From a virus: a stretch of DNA of 44,528 bases. The position numbers were made by a program, and so were the translations under genes. Below are positions 6,405 to 14,935 of this stretch, piece by piece (positions within the stretch are counted from its first letter, which is position 1; every line of letters starts with the position of its first letter). Location of the stretch: IMG/VR virus record IMGVR_UViG_3300017706_000505, positions 1 through 44,528 of that record; one strand, 5' to 3'. Below the pieces are notes generated by a model that ran no database searches, had not been told where the DNA came from, and saw only the letters and a list, made by a program, of their open reading frames with translations.

Positions 6405-8804
6405 ATGTCAAAGAATTTGACTCTTTCGGATAGGAATAATAATCCATTAAACATTAGAGCGTCTAACAATAACTGGCAAGGCGCAGGCGAACCTAATAGT
6501 GGCTTTGAAACTTTTTCCAATCCCGAATACGGTGTAAGAGCCGGTGCAAAGAATTTATACACATACAACGAGCGTGATGGACTAACTTCAGTAAGCGACA
6601 TTATAACAAAGTGGGCACCGCCTAGTGAAAACAACACTGACAATTATATAGAGTTTGTAGCAAACAAAATGGGAGTAAACCCAAATGATGATTTAGGATC
6701 ATTACGAGATAACCCACAACTAACACAAGAATTAATAACTGCAATGGCAGAATTAGAAGGCGCTAGTCTTGGCCCCAATGGCAAATACACTGACGAAGTT
6801 ATTGCAAGTGGTATTGCTATGGCAAATGGCAAACCAGTTGGAGAAATTGAACTTGCAGAACAAGATACTGATTTTGATCCTACTGGATTTGGAAACGAAC
6901 AAGTAGATATAGATCAAGGATTTACTGCAGATCCAGAAGAGCCCGAAGCACAAGTATCAATAGATTTAGCTCAGATAGATAACACAGTTACACCAAACTG
7001 GTTAAGCACAGTTGATAGTCCAACATACAGATGGACATTGTATGTTGTAAACAATGAAATATTTAATAATCCAAATTTAATTGGCAATGATGATGCTGCA
7101 TTAAATAATTCTCAAGCATTTATTATTGCTAAACAAGGCGTTGAAAGTGAGTTCAGCGTAGATAACTTTTTATCTCTTGCAAGAGTCACGCCAGGTCAGC
7201 GACATGGTAATACTACGCCAGGTGTAATTCAATTTGATTTATTTGAAAGTTTAGGATTTTCATTTTTAGACAAAGTATTGACTGCTGGTAAACAGCTTGG
7301 CAAGCCTGCTAATCTATACTCACAAAACTTTATATTAAAATTAGAATTCTTAGGAAGAGATCCAGTTACTTCTGGAAGTGTTAAATTTCCTGGCACATTT
7401 TTATACCCAGTTAAATTTAATCAAATAAGAAGCAGTACTGGTCCAGAAGGAACACGATATAATATTATTGCATGGTCAAATATTAAACATGCACAAACAG
7501 AAGGCCAAACAGACGCACCTATAACAATAGAAAATATTACCACAATACAAAATTATGTTGACGGGTTTGAAGCATCATATAATAAATCAATAATAGATAA
7601 TATGGAACCATTTAGTATACAAAAAGGCATAACACCGCCGAGACAAATTGAAATAAAATTTCATAGATCTGCATTAGCTCAAGTAAGCGATGGTCTAAAA
7701 ATAAATGGCAACGAACTGAGAAGCTTTAATTTATCAACCAAAGCATGGGCAGGAACAACTGACGCTGCAAGTAGTAATAGATCTGGAGCTAGTACAGATA
7801 ATGCTGATACAAACATTCGTACTATTGAAAGAGAAACAAACATAGCTATGCAAATAGAAAAAGATATAAAAAACAATTGCCCAGGGTGGAATGAGTTTGT
7901 ACTAGAAGCAACAGAATATGGATACACTCCAAATATAGTAGTTGATCCAGATTGGGTATATCCTAATTTTGAGCCAGAACAAGAAATGTATGGTAACGTA
8001 GAACCAGTAGTAATTGTATACACTATTAAGATAAACATGAATAGAACAACAAGTCATCCTAGTATAGCAGAGGGAAATGAGAAGTTAACTAATTCTTCAT
8101 ATCAAGCAGATAGATTTAAAACATTAGCAATTGAAAAAAGTTATTCCTATATATACACAGGATTAAATACAGAAGTAATAAATTTTCAATTAGATGTACA
8201 AAATTTATTCTTTGCTATAGAACAACCAGGAGCAGGAACATTTATAGCAGGCAGAACATCAGACAATAAACAACAGTTTTCACCTGCTGAAATATCTGAT
8301 TCATTATTTTTGTCAGATATAAAACAATCATCAGTTGAACTAGGATATTTTAATCCAGTAGTTGGTGGTGTTGCAAAAGCAGATTCGGGACCAGAAGCAC
8401 AAGTAACAGAATATACATACAATACAAATTCAGCAGTAGCACGTAGATTACAAGATATGTCTAAGCGTGAGTTAGATGCAATAAACTTTAATATGGAAAT
8501 TAAAGGTGATCCACATTGGATGGGAGGCATGCAAGCAACAGTATTAGGCAAATTAGAATTACCAGATTTTTCAATACAAGAAGGACTAATAACATTCTTA
8601 CAATTTAATCCCAACGCAGACAAGTTATTACAAGAACAAATCAAGGGAGAAGTAGATCCAATAAGTACAGGAGTATATAAATTAACTACAATAGAAAGTA
8701 GATTTCAAAATGGAAGATTTACACAACAACTAGTTGGTATTAAAGATATTAATTCAAATACATCTTTATTGCTACCAAAAATACTAGAACTATCAGGAGA
8801 ATAA
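6405..8804 (+). CDS. Large baseplate/hub structural protein with N-terminal lysozyme-like domain
   Basis: A 799-aa protein. Residues about 10-120 match a phage domain with RNNNPLNIRA, WQGAGEPNSGFETF, YGVRAGAKNLYTY and IITKWAPPSENNT, found in virion-associated muralytic or structural proteins. The remaining 650 or so residues are beta-rich with no recognised fold. They contain a segment about viral hub-like proteins (TRYNIIAWSNIKHAQTE near 350) and end with a repeated WMGGMQATVLGKLELPDF-type strand. The position directly before the gp5-like spike gene suggests a hub component related to gp27 in role. That role is inferred from context. The N-terminal domain might help penetrate the cell wall. 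No signal peptide or membrane segment is visible. Confidence 0.6.
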   Translation: MSKNLTLSDRNNNPLNIRASNNNWQGAGEPNSGFETFSNPEYGVRAGAKNLYTYNERDGLTSVSDIITKWAPPSENNTDNYIEFVANKMGVNPNDDLGSLRDNPQLTQELITAMAELEGASLGPNGKYTDEVIASGIAMANGKPVGEIELAEQDTDFDPTGFGNEQVDIDQGFTADPEEPEAQVSIDLAQIDNTVTPNWLSTVDSPTYRWTLYVVNNEIFNNPNLIGNDDAALNNSQAFIIAKQGVESEFSVDNFLSLARVTPGQRHGNTTPGVIQFDLFESLGFSFLDKVLTAGKQLGKPANLYSQNFILKLEFLGRDPVTSGSVKFPGTFLYPVKFNQIRSSTGPEGTRYNIIAWSNIKHAQTEGQTDAPITIENITTIQNYVDGFEASYNKSIIDNMEPFSIQKGITPPRQIEIKFHRSALAQVSDGLKINGNELRSFNLSTKAWAGTTDAASSNRSGASTDNADTNIRTIERETNIAMQIEKDIKNNCPGWNEFVLEATEYGYTPNIVVDPDWVYPNFEPEQEMYGNVEPVVIVYTIKINMNRTTSHPSIAEGNEKLTNSSYQADRFKTLAIEKSYSYIYTGLNTEVINFQLDVQNLFFAIEQPGAGTFIAGRTSDNKQQFSPAEISDSLFLSDIKQSSVELGYFNPVVGGVAKADSGPEAQVTEYTYNTNSAVARRLQDMSKRELDAINFNMEIKGDPHWMGGMQATVLGKLELPDFSIQEGLITFLQFNPNADKLLQEQIKGEVDPISTGVYKLTTIESRFQNGRFTQQLVGIKDINSNTSLLLPKILELSGE

Positions 8805-8805
8805 T

Positions 8806-10011
8806 ATGGCATTAGTAAAACACGATGGTGTACACGTTTCAAAAAGAGGAACACAAGAAAACGAACTAGGTATCAACACACTTAGTGGAATATATGTTGG
8901 AGAAGTAATAGACAATACTGATAGTTTATACACAGGTAGAATAACTGTACGCATATCTGAATTTGGTTCAAAAGATTCAACAAGAGTATGTTTATTATCT
9001 ACACCTTATGGTGGACATACAAGAATACAAGACAGTGGTGACGATGAAACAAAAGAAGCACAGGCACCAGCAAGTTATGGACTATGGCCACAACCGCCAG
9101 AAGTAGGAACAAACGTTGTTATAGCATACACTGGTAGTGTTGAACAAGGTATTGTAATGGGATCGTTAATTGCAAAAGATAGAAATGCAATGATGGGTGG
9201 CAGAGCAAGTGGACAAGTTTATGCTGATGGAGAAAAAAGTTTAGGAGCAGCAGTAGAAAAAAATCCAAAAGATCAAAATGATGCAGACACCAAACCAGTA
9301 GATGAGTATTTTCAATCAATATTAAATAGACAAGGACTAAGTTTAGATTTTGTTAGAGGACACAGTCAAAGTAGTGCTAGAAGAGAATCGCCAAGTAAAG
9401 TATTTGGAATTACAACACGCCAAGGACATGTACTTACAATGGATGACGGCGACAGCAACAATGCTAGTAACAATATTAGATTACGAACAAAAAGCGGTGC
9501 TCAAATTTTAATGGACGACAGTAATGGTTTTGTTTTTATTACAAATCAATCAGGCGATGCTTGGGTTGAAATGGACTTTGCAGGTCATATAGATGTTTAT
9601 AGTAAAGCAGGCATCAGTATGCACACAGAAGGTGACTACAACGTACATGCTAAAGGCAGTATTAATATGCAAGCAGAAATAGGAGTGAACATAAAAAGCT
9701 CGGGCGGCGATGGAATAAAATTAGAAACAACACAAGGTGCTATTGATGTGTATAGTGCATTAGATATGAACTTGCAATCAGCTACTAATTATAATTTACT
9801 AGTAGCAGGTAACCAAATTATTAAAGGTACTAGAATAGACATGAATGGTGCTAAAGCACCAGAGCCAGCAACAAAAACTCCTATACAAAATCAAATATCA
9901 AACACTAGTGTAAAAACTAGTACTGCAAGTAGAGTACCAGAAAAACATCCATGGCAAGGAGTTAGTGCTGTAGAAGAAAAATTTACATCAGGTAAAGGAA
10001 ATATTTTATAA
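8806..10011 (+). CDS. 5: gp5-like baseplate hub spike (OB-fold plus beta-helix)
   Basis: A 401-aa protein with two parts seen in gp5/VgrG-type tail spikes. Residues about 25-120 form an OB-fold-like domain (LSGIYVGEVIDNTDSLYTGR, then a PPEVGTNVVIAYTG segment). Residues about 215-345 form a repetitive beta-rich needle (for example GAQILMDDSNGFVFITNQSG, then short repeats with Met/Asn/Ile strands). The lysozyme domain found between these parts in T4 gp5 is absent. A lysozyme-like protein is encoded separately just downstream. The spike would puncture the outer membrane at the tip of the tail tube. The start follows the upstream stop by 1 nt. Confidence 0.85.
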   Translation: MALVKHDGVHVSKRGTQENELGINTLSGIYVGEVIDNTDSLYTGRITVRISEFGSKDSTRVCLLSTPYGGHTRIQDSGDDETKEAQAPASYGLWPQPPEVGTNVVIAYTGSVEQGIVMGSLIAKDRNAMMGGRASGQVYADGEKSLGAAVEKNPKDQNDADTKPVDEYFQSILNRQGLSLDFVRGHSQSSARRESPSKVFGITTRQGHVLTMDDGDSNNASNNIRLRTKSGAQILMDDSNGFVFITNQSGDAWVEMDFAGHIDVYSKAGISMHTEGDYNVHAKGSINMQAEIGVNIKSSGGDGIKLETTQGAIDVYSALDMNLQSATNYNLLVAGNQIIKGTRIDMNGAKAPEPATKTPIQNQISNTSVKTSTASRVPEKHPWQGVSAVEEKFTSGKGNIL

Positions 10012-10718
10012 TGCCAAGTTTTAATTTACAATCAACAGTTGATAGTAAAAATCTTATAGATTATAGTTTGTTTACTGTAATCGATAGTGATGCTGTAAAT
10101 ACTCCTATATTATTATCTGAGTTAGAAGCAAGTGATAAATTAATTAATGCTAAACTCAGAAACATAAAATGGATAGGATACAATAAAAATTCAGTTATTG
10201 GTTACAAAGGAACTGTAGGATTAAACGGCGATGGCTTAACTGAAGGTGAAGCATATACAATCTGGATAGAAGATTTCAAAGACAAAGAAAGAGCTTTTAA
10301 AAAACAATTTCCATTAACTTCGTTGACACAAACACAATATGATGCTATGTTAAGTTTGTATGCAGACACAGGAACATTTTCACGTGTAGGTAAAGAAACA
10401 AGACAATTTGAAATATTTGATTTTGTCACAGATAGGAAATGGGATTATGTTGCTACTGCTTTGACCTTAGGTGGTGCAGACAGACTTAATAGACAATTAG
10501 AAGCAAAGATATTAATATTAGGAGACTATGGAGTATACAAAGACAGAAGCTACATCAAAGAAGAAGGTATACAAGCTCTTTTAAAAGAATACATTACTAA
10601 TCAAATGAATGACAAACAAAAAAGTCAAGCAGAATATGTTTATTATGCAGAAACAAAAAGATTTTTGCCAAATATGATTGAAAGTAGAAAAAGACTTTTA
10701 GCAAAACAACTCAGTTAA
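10011..10718 (+). CDS. GH24 lysozyme-like virion protein, probably degenerate
   Basis: A 235-aa protein with a phage-lysozyme-like (GH24) core: VIGYKGTVGL (62-71, aligned to TIGYGHT), LTEGEAY (76-82) and LTQTQYDAMLSLYADTGTF (105-123, aligned to LTxxQFDALVSFxxNxG). The catalytic Glu expected about 7-10 residues before the first aromatic of the N-terminal lobe is not evident (residues 45-60 have no suitable Glu), and the GYGHT histidine is replaced. It may therefore be an inactive structural relic or a diverged muramidase. It overlaps the gp5-like gene by 1 nt. Its neighbour lacks the internal lysozyme domain of T4 gp5, so the function may have been split off here. Confidence 0.55.
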   Translation: MPSFNLQSTVDSKNLIDYSLFTVIDSDAVNTPILLSELEASDKLINAKLRNIKWIGYNKNSVIGYKGTVGLNGDGLTEGEAYTIWIEDFKDKERAFKKQFPLTSLTQTQYDAMLSLYADTGTFSRVGKETRQFEIFDFVTDRKWDYVATALTLGGADRLNRQLEAKILILGDYGVYKDRSYIKEEGIQALLKEYITNQMNDKQKSQAEYVYYAETKRFLPNMIESRKRLLAKQLS

Positions 10719-10733
10719 CTCATCATAAAATAA

Positions 10734-10741
10734 TTTAAATA
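10734..10741 (+). promoter_or_regulatory. Late-type promoter TTTAAATA
   Basis: TTTAAATA lies in the 48-nt gap before the HNH gene. The predicted start is near 10747, ahead of a CAAGGAAAA ribosome-binding sequence and the TTG start at 10767. The match is weaker than at the other late-type sites. A sigma70 -10-like TATAAT also lies at 10746-10751 without a good -35. Confidence 0.35.
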
Positions 10742-10766
10742 CTACTATAATGCAAGGAAAATAAAC

Positions 10767-11321
10767 TTGAATAAAAGCGTTTTACTACTTAATGCTGATG
10801 GGCAACCATTATCACAAATGCCACTTAGCACAGTCAGTTGGCAAGATGCAATCAAGGCCATGTGGTCGGAAAAAGTACACGTAATTAAAAATTACGAAGA
10901 TGAGTTTCTCCGGTCACCAACAGTAACTATTCCATACCCAAGCATTATTATGCTTAACACTTATCACAAACAACCCTCCAAAGCAAAATTCACTCGTAGA
11001 AATTTATATGTCAGAGACAAATACTGTTGCCAATACTGTGGCGATAGGTTTGTTTACAATGACTTAACAATTGATCATGTTATTCCAAAGTCAAAAGGTG
11101 GAAGACTAACATGGGAAAACAGTGTTACTGCTTGTGGTCCATGCAACGTAAAGAAAGGTGATAGTTTATATCCTTTACCTATGCAACGACCAACACACCC
11201 TTCGTGGTACCAAATAAACTATGCTTACCAGCATCATACACTAATAATACCTGATGCAGCTTGGCAAAAGTACATACATTGGCAAGAAGATAAGCTAATT
11301 ATAGAACCATTATCTACTTAG
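10767..11321 (+). CDS. HNH endonuclease
   Basis: A 184-aa HNH nuclease. It has a zinc-binding CxxC (Cys88, Cys91), the catalytic stretch IDHVIPKSKGG (102-112, His104), Asn118, and a second CxxC followed by N and KK (Cys123, Cys126, CNVKKG). The N-terminal 80 residues (SVLLLNADGQPLS start) match the conserved helper part of this bacterial and phage HNH family. Such enzymes nick or cut DNA and are often mobile in T4-like phages. It is placed between tail genes with its own possible late promoter and a TTG start. The TTG is chosen because AAGGAAAA precedes it and no in-frame ATG comes before the conserved N-terminus. A free-standing homing role is likely but unproven. Confidence 0.85.
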   Translation: MNKSVLLLNADGQPLSQMPLSTVSWQDAIKAMWSEKVHVIKNYEDEFLRSPTVTIPYPSIIMLNTYHKQPSKAKFTRRNLYVRDKYCCQYCGDRFVYNDLTIDHVIPKSKGGRLTWENSVTACGPCNVKKGDSLYPLPMQRPTHPSWYQINYAYQHHTLIIPDAAWQKYIHWQEDKLIIEPLST

Positions 11322-11332
11322 TTAATCTTTTG

Positions 11333-11340
11333 CATAAATA
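11333..11340 (+). promoter_or_regulatory. Late-type promoter CATAAATA before gene 25
   Basis: CATAAATA, one mismatch to TATAAATA. With T4-like spacing transcription would start at about 11346, the first base of the gene 25 ATG, so the message may have almost no leader. No ribosome-binding site is visible between the motif and the ATG. Confidence 0.6.
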
Positions 11341-11345
11341 GTTGT

Positions 11346-11729
11346 ATGAGCAATATATTTGGATATACAACAATTAACGAATCTTATACAAGTAAAACCC
11401 TAAGTGGCTTAGAATTAGCCAAACAGGATTTAATAAACCATTTTCACATCCGAAAAGGTGAAAAATGGACTGATCCTACGTTTGGCTGTGATTTACCACT
11501 ATATGTGTTCGAACCACTAGATCAGTCAACACAAGATAGCATTAATGAAGAAGTTTATAATGTAGTAAGTTATGATCCTAGATTTGAAATAGTTGATACA
11601 AATATAAGAGTTGTGCAAGACGCACATTCAGTTACAGTTAGCGTAAAGCTAAATTACTTACCAACAACAACCGCAACAGAGTTGCAGGTCAAATTCGATA
11701 AAGAATTTATAGAAAACGCAGAGTTTTAA
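11346..11729 (+). CDS. 25: Baseplate wedge subunit gp25
   Basis: A 127-aa member of the gp25/TssE family, the small wedge protein at the start of the sheath. The typical pattern is present: LAKQDLINHFHIRKGEKW (about 25-42), PTFGCDLP, LPLYVFEPLDQ, and a C-terminal VSVKLNYLPT strand. It is followed 2 nt later by gene 6, the invariant gp25-gp6 neighbourhood of contractile tails. The length matches T4 gp25 (132 aa). Confidence 0.93.
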   Translation: MSNIFGYTTINESYTSKTLSGLELAKQDLINHFHIRKGEKWTDPTFGCDLPLYVFEPLDQSTQDSINEEVYNVVSYDPRFEIVDTNIRVVQDAHSVTVSVKLNYLPTTTATELQVKFDKEFIENAEF

Positions 11730-11731
11730 TT

Positions 11732-14700
11732 ATGGCACAAAAATCAAGACAAAATAAACTATTTGCGGCAGAGGACTTTACAGTAATCTATGAATCATAT
11801 ATCAATGCAAACTTTCAAGCATTTGATTTTGATACTATTAGAACTGCAATGGTTGACTATGTACGCAATAATTACCCAGAGAACTACAATGACTGGGTAG
11901 AATCAGCAGAATTTGTATCACTACTAGATGTAGTTGCACAGTTTGGACACAACTTAGCATATCGAGTAGATATGAATGCTAGAAATAATTTTTTAAGTAC
12001 CGCACAAAAACAAGAGAGTGTTTACAAGTTAGCAGAATTTTTAGGATATCAACCAAGACGTAACGTGCCAGCGTATGGTGAACTTAAAGTAGTAAGTATT
12101 AAGACTAATGAAAATATTATCGGAAGTGACGGAACATCGTTAGGTGGACGAGATATTAAATATGAAATTTCAAATAACGTAAGTAACTTGGACGACTTTA
12201 TTACTGTATTAAATTCTGTACTACAGAATAGTAATCATTATGGTAGTCCAAAAAAGTCAGTGGTAATTAATAATATAAAAACAGATTTTTACGATATTAA
12301 CAATACACCTAATCAAATTAAATTTGATGTGCAAGGATCAGTATTAGGAAAGTCTGCACCATTTGACATTATAAACAGTGACTATGACAATTTCACAAGA
12401 TCGTTTGCAGAAAAATATCCAGACCCAATAGGAAGTTTTGGAATGTACTTTAAGGATGATGGCAAAGGAATAAACAGTGTTAATACTGGATTTTTCTTTG
12501 GTATTAAACAAGGAAAATTACAATTTCAAGATTTCAACATAGACAATCCAGTTGATAGTATGTCATTAGATGTTAATGTAAAGAATGTAAATAATTCTGA
12601 TGTATGGGTACAAAACGTTAATAGCACAGGTAATGTTGTTAAGCAATGGACAAAAGTTAAAGATGTTAACAGCAATGTAATTTATAATAACTTAGAAACA
12701 GGTGAACGAGATATATTCAGCGTTAAAACAAATAAAGATAATCAAATATCAGTTTTATTTCCTGATAGCACATTTGGCAATCTTCCAAAAGATACTATTA
12801 GAGTATGGTATAGAACCAGTGTTAATAATACATACATTCTAAGACCAGATGATTTAGCAAGTAAAAAAATACAAATAAACTATACAGGCATTGATGGAAA
12901 TATCTACACTGCATCATTTGTTGTACAACTTAAACAATCAATAACAAGTGCGAGTACAAATGAAACTCTTGATGAGATAAGAGAAAATGCTCCAAAAAAT
13001 TACGCCAGTCAAGATAGAATGATTACTGCAACTGATTACAATACAATGCTAGGTAATACAAACGGCGGCATATTAAAAATTAAAAGTATTAATAGAACAT
13101 TTAGTGGACACAGTAGATATTCAAAATTTATTGATCCAACTGGAACATACACTAACTTATACTTGTCAGGCAACGATGCAGAGTTAGAGTGGAAAGAAAA
13201 TTTAGAACAATTTTCTACTTCATCTACTGAAAATGCAAAATTAATATATGACAAATATGTTAAAGATATATTAAACAATGACGAGTTAGTAAATTTATAT
13301 TACACTAGATATAGAAAACATTTTGTAGCACTAGCAGTTGCAGCCAATCATTTTGATGGAACTATTGTTAGCGATACAAATGATCCAAATTATGGATTTT
13401 CTACAGATACAACAGAAAGCGTTGAATCTTCATCTACTTACACATGGAACACTGATAATACTACTGCAAGTAACGTACTAAATGGTTACTTTGCAGATGC
13501 ATCAGCTAATAAAAAACGAGTAGGTCCTACAGTAGCAGATTATACAACATATATTACACCAGGAGCAATGATTAAATTTAAACACATTGATACAACAGTA
13601 TCTCCAAATGTAACTACATACAAATGGGCAAAGGTTGTTAATGTTGTTGGACATGGTCTTGGTATAGAAGGCACAGGAAGTAACGCAGGAGAACCAACTG
13701 GTAAAAAAGCAGATGGTACTGGTGCAATTGTATTAGATGCTGGAATATTAACAGGTAGTACAGTTGAAATTATATATCCTGCATTATCTAAGAAATTTTC
13801 TACTAGAGAAAAAGAATTACTTATTGATATGCTAGAAGCAAAAAGAGGATTTAGTTTAAAATATAAACCAGCAACAAAAGAATGGTTAGTTGACTTTCAA
13901 CCAGATTCAGATAGTATTGCAGCAAATGCCGTTTATCCTGAAAACTTTGATACAGAAAATACAAGCTGGCTGATTTATTTTGATTTTACAAGTATAGCAT
14001 ATGATATCTATTTAAGAAAATTAGGAATAGAATTTAAAAGTGATAAAGTATCATTGGGTAACATTACAAACGAATTAGAAATAGGAAACTATACTAAAAA
14101 AGCAAAAAGAGATATCATTACTATGTTAGGTGCAAGTGGTTCGTCAATAACAAACACAGGAACATTTTATGTTTATGGATATAACAATGACAACTACAGA
14201 CTAACACTAGTTGACACTAATGCAGATAGTAGACCAGATAACCCAGATGTGTTTAGAGATGTAGCCGGTACAACATCGGGCAACACTAACAGTTCGTTAA
14301 AAGCAACAGATGATATACCAGTAAACTTTCAATGGGAACATATTGCCTCTGATAACCAAGTAGTTGATCCTAGTTTTACTAATATTATTGATGTGTTTGC
14401 ATTATCAAAATCATATGATATAGAATATAAAAATTATTTAAATGATGTAACATTAACAGAACCTACACCACCAACTAGTTATCAGTTAGGTACACAATTT
14501 GCTGACATTGTTAGCAAAAAAGCAATAAGTGATACTATAGTATATAAACCAGTTAAGTATAAACCAATGTTTGGAACACATGCAGAATCACAACTCAGAG
14601 CAAGGTTTAGAATAATTAAATTATTTGGTTCTAATATTACTGACAGTGATTTAAAAACAAAAACAGTATCAGCTATAAACAGTTTCTTTGATTCAAGCAA

Positions 14701-14932
14701 TTGGGAATTTGGCGAAACATTTTACTTTACAGAGTTAGCGGCATACGTACATAAAGAGCTGGCTGGTGTATTAAGTAGTTTTGTTATTGTACCACAAGGA
14801 GCAGGTAGTATATTTGGCGACTTGTTTGAATATACACCAAGCAGTGATGAACTAATTATACCAGATGTTGATGTAGATGATATAGATATTATTACAAATA
14901 TTACAGACGCAAACATTAAAGCAGGAAGTTAA
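11732..14932 (+). CDS. 6: Baseplate wedge subunit gp6
   Basis: A 1,066-aa baseplate wedge protein (J-like family), forming the inner ring with gp25 and gp53. Its N-terminus has the gp6 signature: FDTIRTAMVDYVRNNYPE (about 35-52), EFVSLLDVVAQFGHNLAYR (about 62-80), then RNNFLSTAQKQESVYKLAEF and LGYQPRR. The central parts are Asn/Asp-rich beta sheets. The C-terminal third has a second J-like segment (LRARFRIIKLFGSNI, near 950) and a short acidic DVDVDDID tail. It is longer than T4 gp6 (660 aa), as in marine T4-like phages. The start is 2 nt after the gp25 stop. Confidence 0.9.
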   Translation: MAQKSRQNKLFAAEDFTVIYESYINANFQAFDFDTIRTAMVDYVRNNYPENYNDWVESAEFVSLLDVVAQFGHNLAYRVDMNARNNFLSTAQKQESVYKLAEFLGYQPRRNVPAYGELKVVSIKTNENIIGSDGTSLGGRDIKYEISNNVSNLDDFITVLNSVLQNSNHYGSPKKSVVINNIKTDFYDINNTPNQIKFDVQGSVLGKSAPFDIINSDYDNFTRSFAEKYPDPIGSFGMYFKDDGKGINSVNTGFFFGIKQGKLQFQDFNIDNPVDSMSLDVNVKNVNNSDVWVQNVNSTGNVVKQWTKVKDVNSNVIYNNLETGERDIFSVKTNKDNQISVLFPDSTFGNLPKDTIRVWYRTSVNNTYILRPDDLASKKIQINYTGIDGNIYTASFVVQLKQSITSASTNETLDEIRENAPKNYASQDRMITATDYNTMLGNTNGGILKIKSINRTFSGHSRYSKFIDPTGTYTNLYLSGNDAELEWKENLEQFSTSSTENAKLIYDKYVKDILNNDELVNLYYTRYRKHFVALAVAANHFDGTIVSDTNDPNYGFSTDTTESVESSSTYTWNTDNTTASNVLNGYFADASANKKRVGPTVADYTTYITPGAMIKFKHIDTTVSPNVTTYKWAKVVNVVGHGLGIEGTGSNAGEPTGKKADGTGAIVLDAGILTGSTVEIIYPALSKKFSTREKELLIDMLEAKRGFSLKYKPATKEWLVDFQPDSDSIAANAVYPENFDTENTSWLIYFDFTSIAYDIYLRKLGIEFKSDKVSLGNITNELEIGNYTKKAKRDIITMLGASGSSITNTGTFYVYGYNNDNYRLTLVDTNADSRPDNPDVFRDVAGTTSGNTNSSLKATDDIPVNFQWEHIASDNQVVDPSFTNIIDVFALSKSYDIEYKNYLNDVTLTEPTPPTSYQLGTQFADIVSKKAISDTIVYKPVKYKPMFGTHAESQLRARFRIIKLFGSNITDSDLKTKTVSAINSFFDSSNWEFGETFYFTELAAYVHKELAGVLSSFVIVPQGAGSIFGDLFEYTPSSDELIIPDVDVDDIDIITNITDANIKAGS

Positions 14933-14935
14933 TAA

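Noticed and set aside
14722-14916. Minus-strand ORFs within gp6, the giant wedge gene and other late genes
   Set aside because: They are Ser/Leu/Ile-rich shadows of strongly supported genes in AT-rich DNA and have no ribosome-binding sites or family features.
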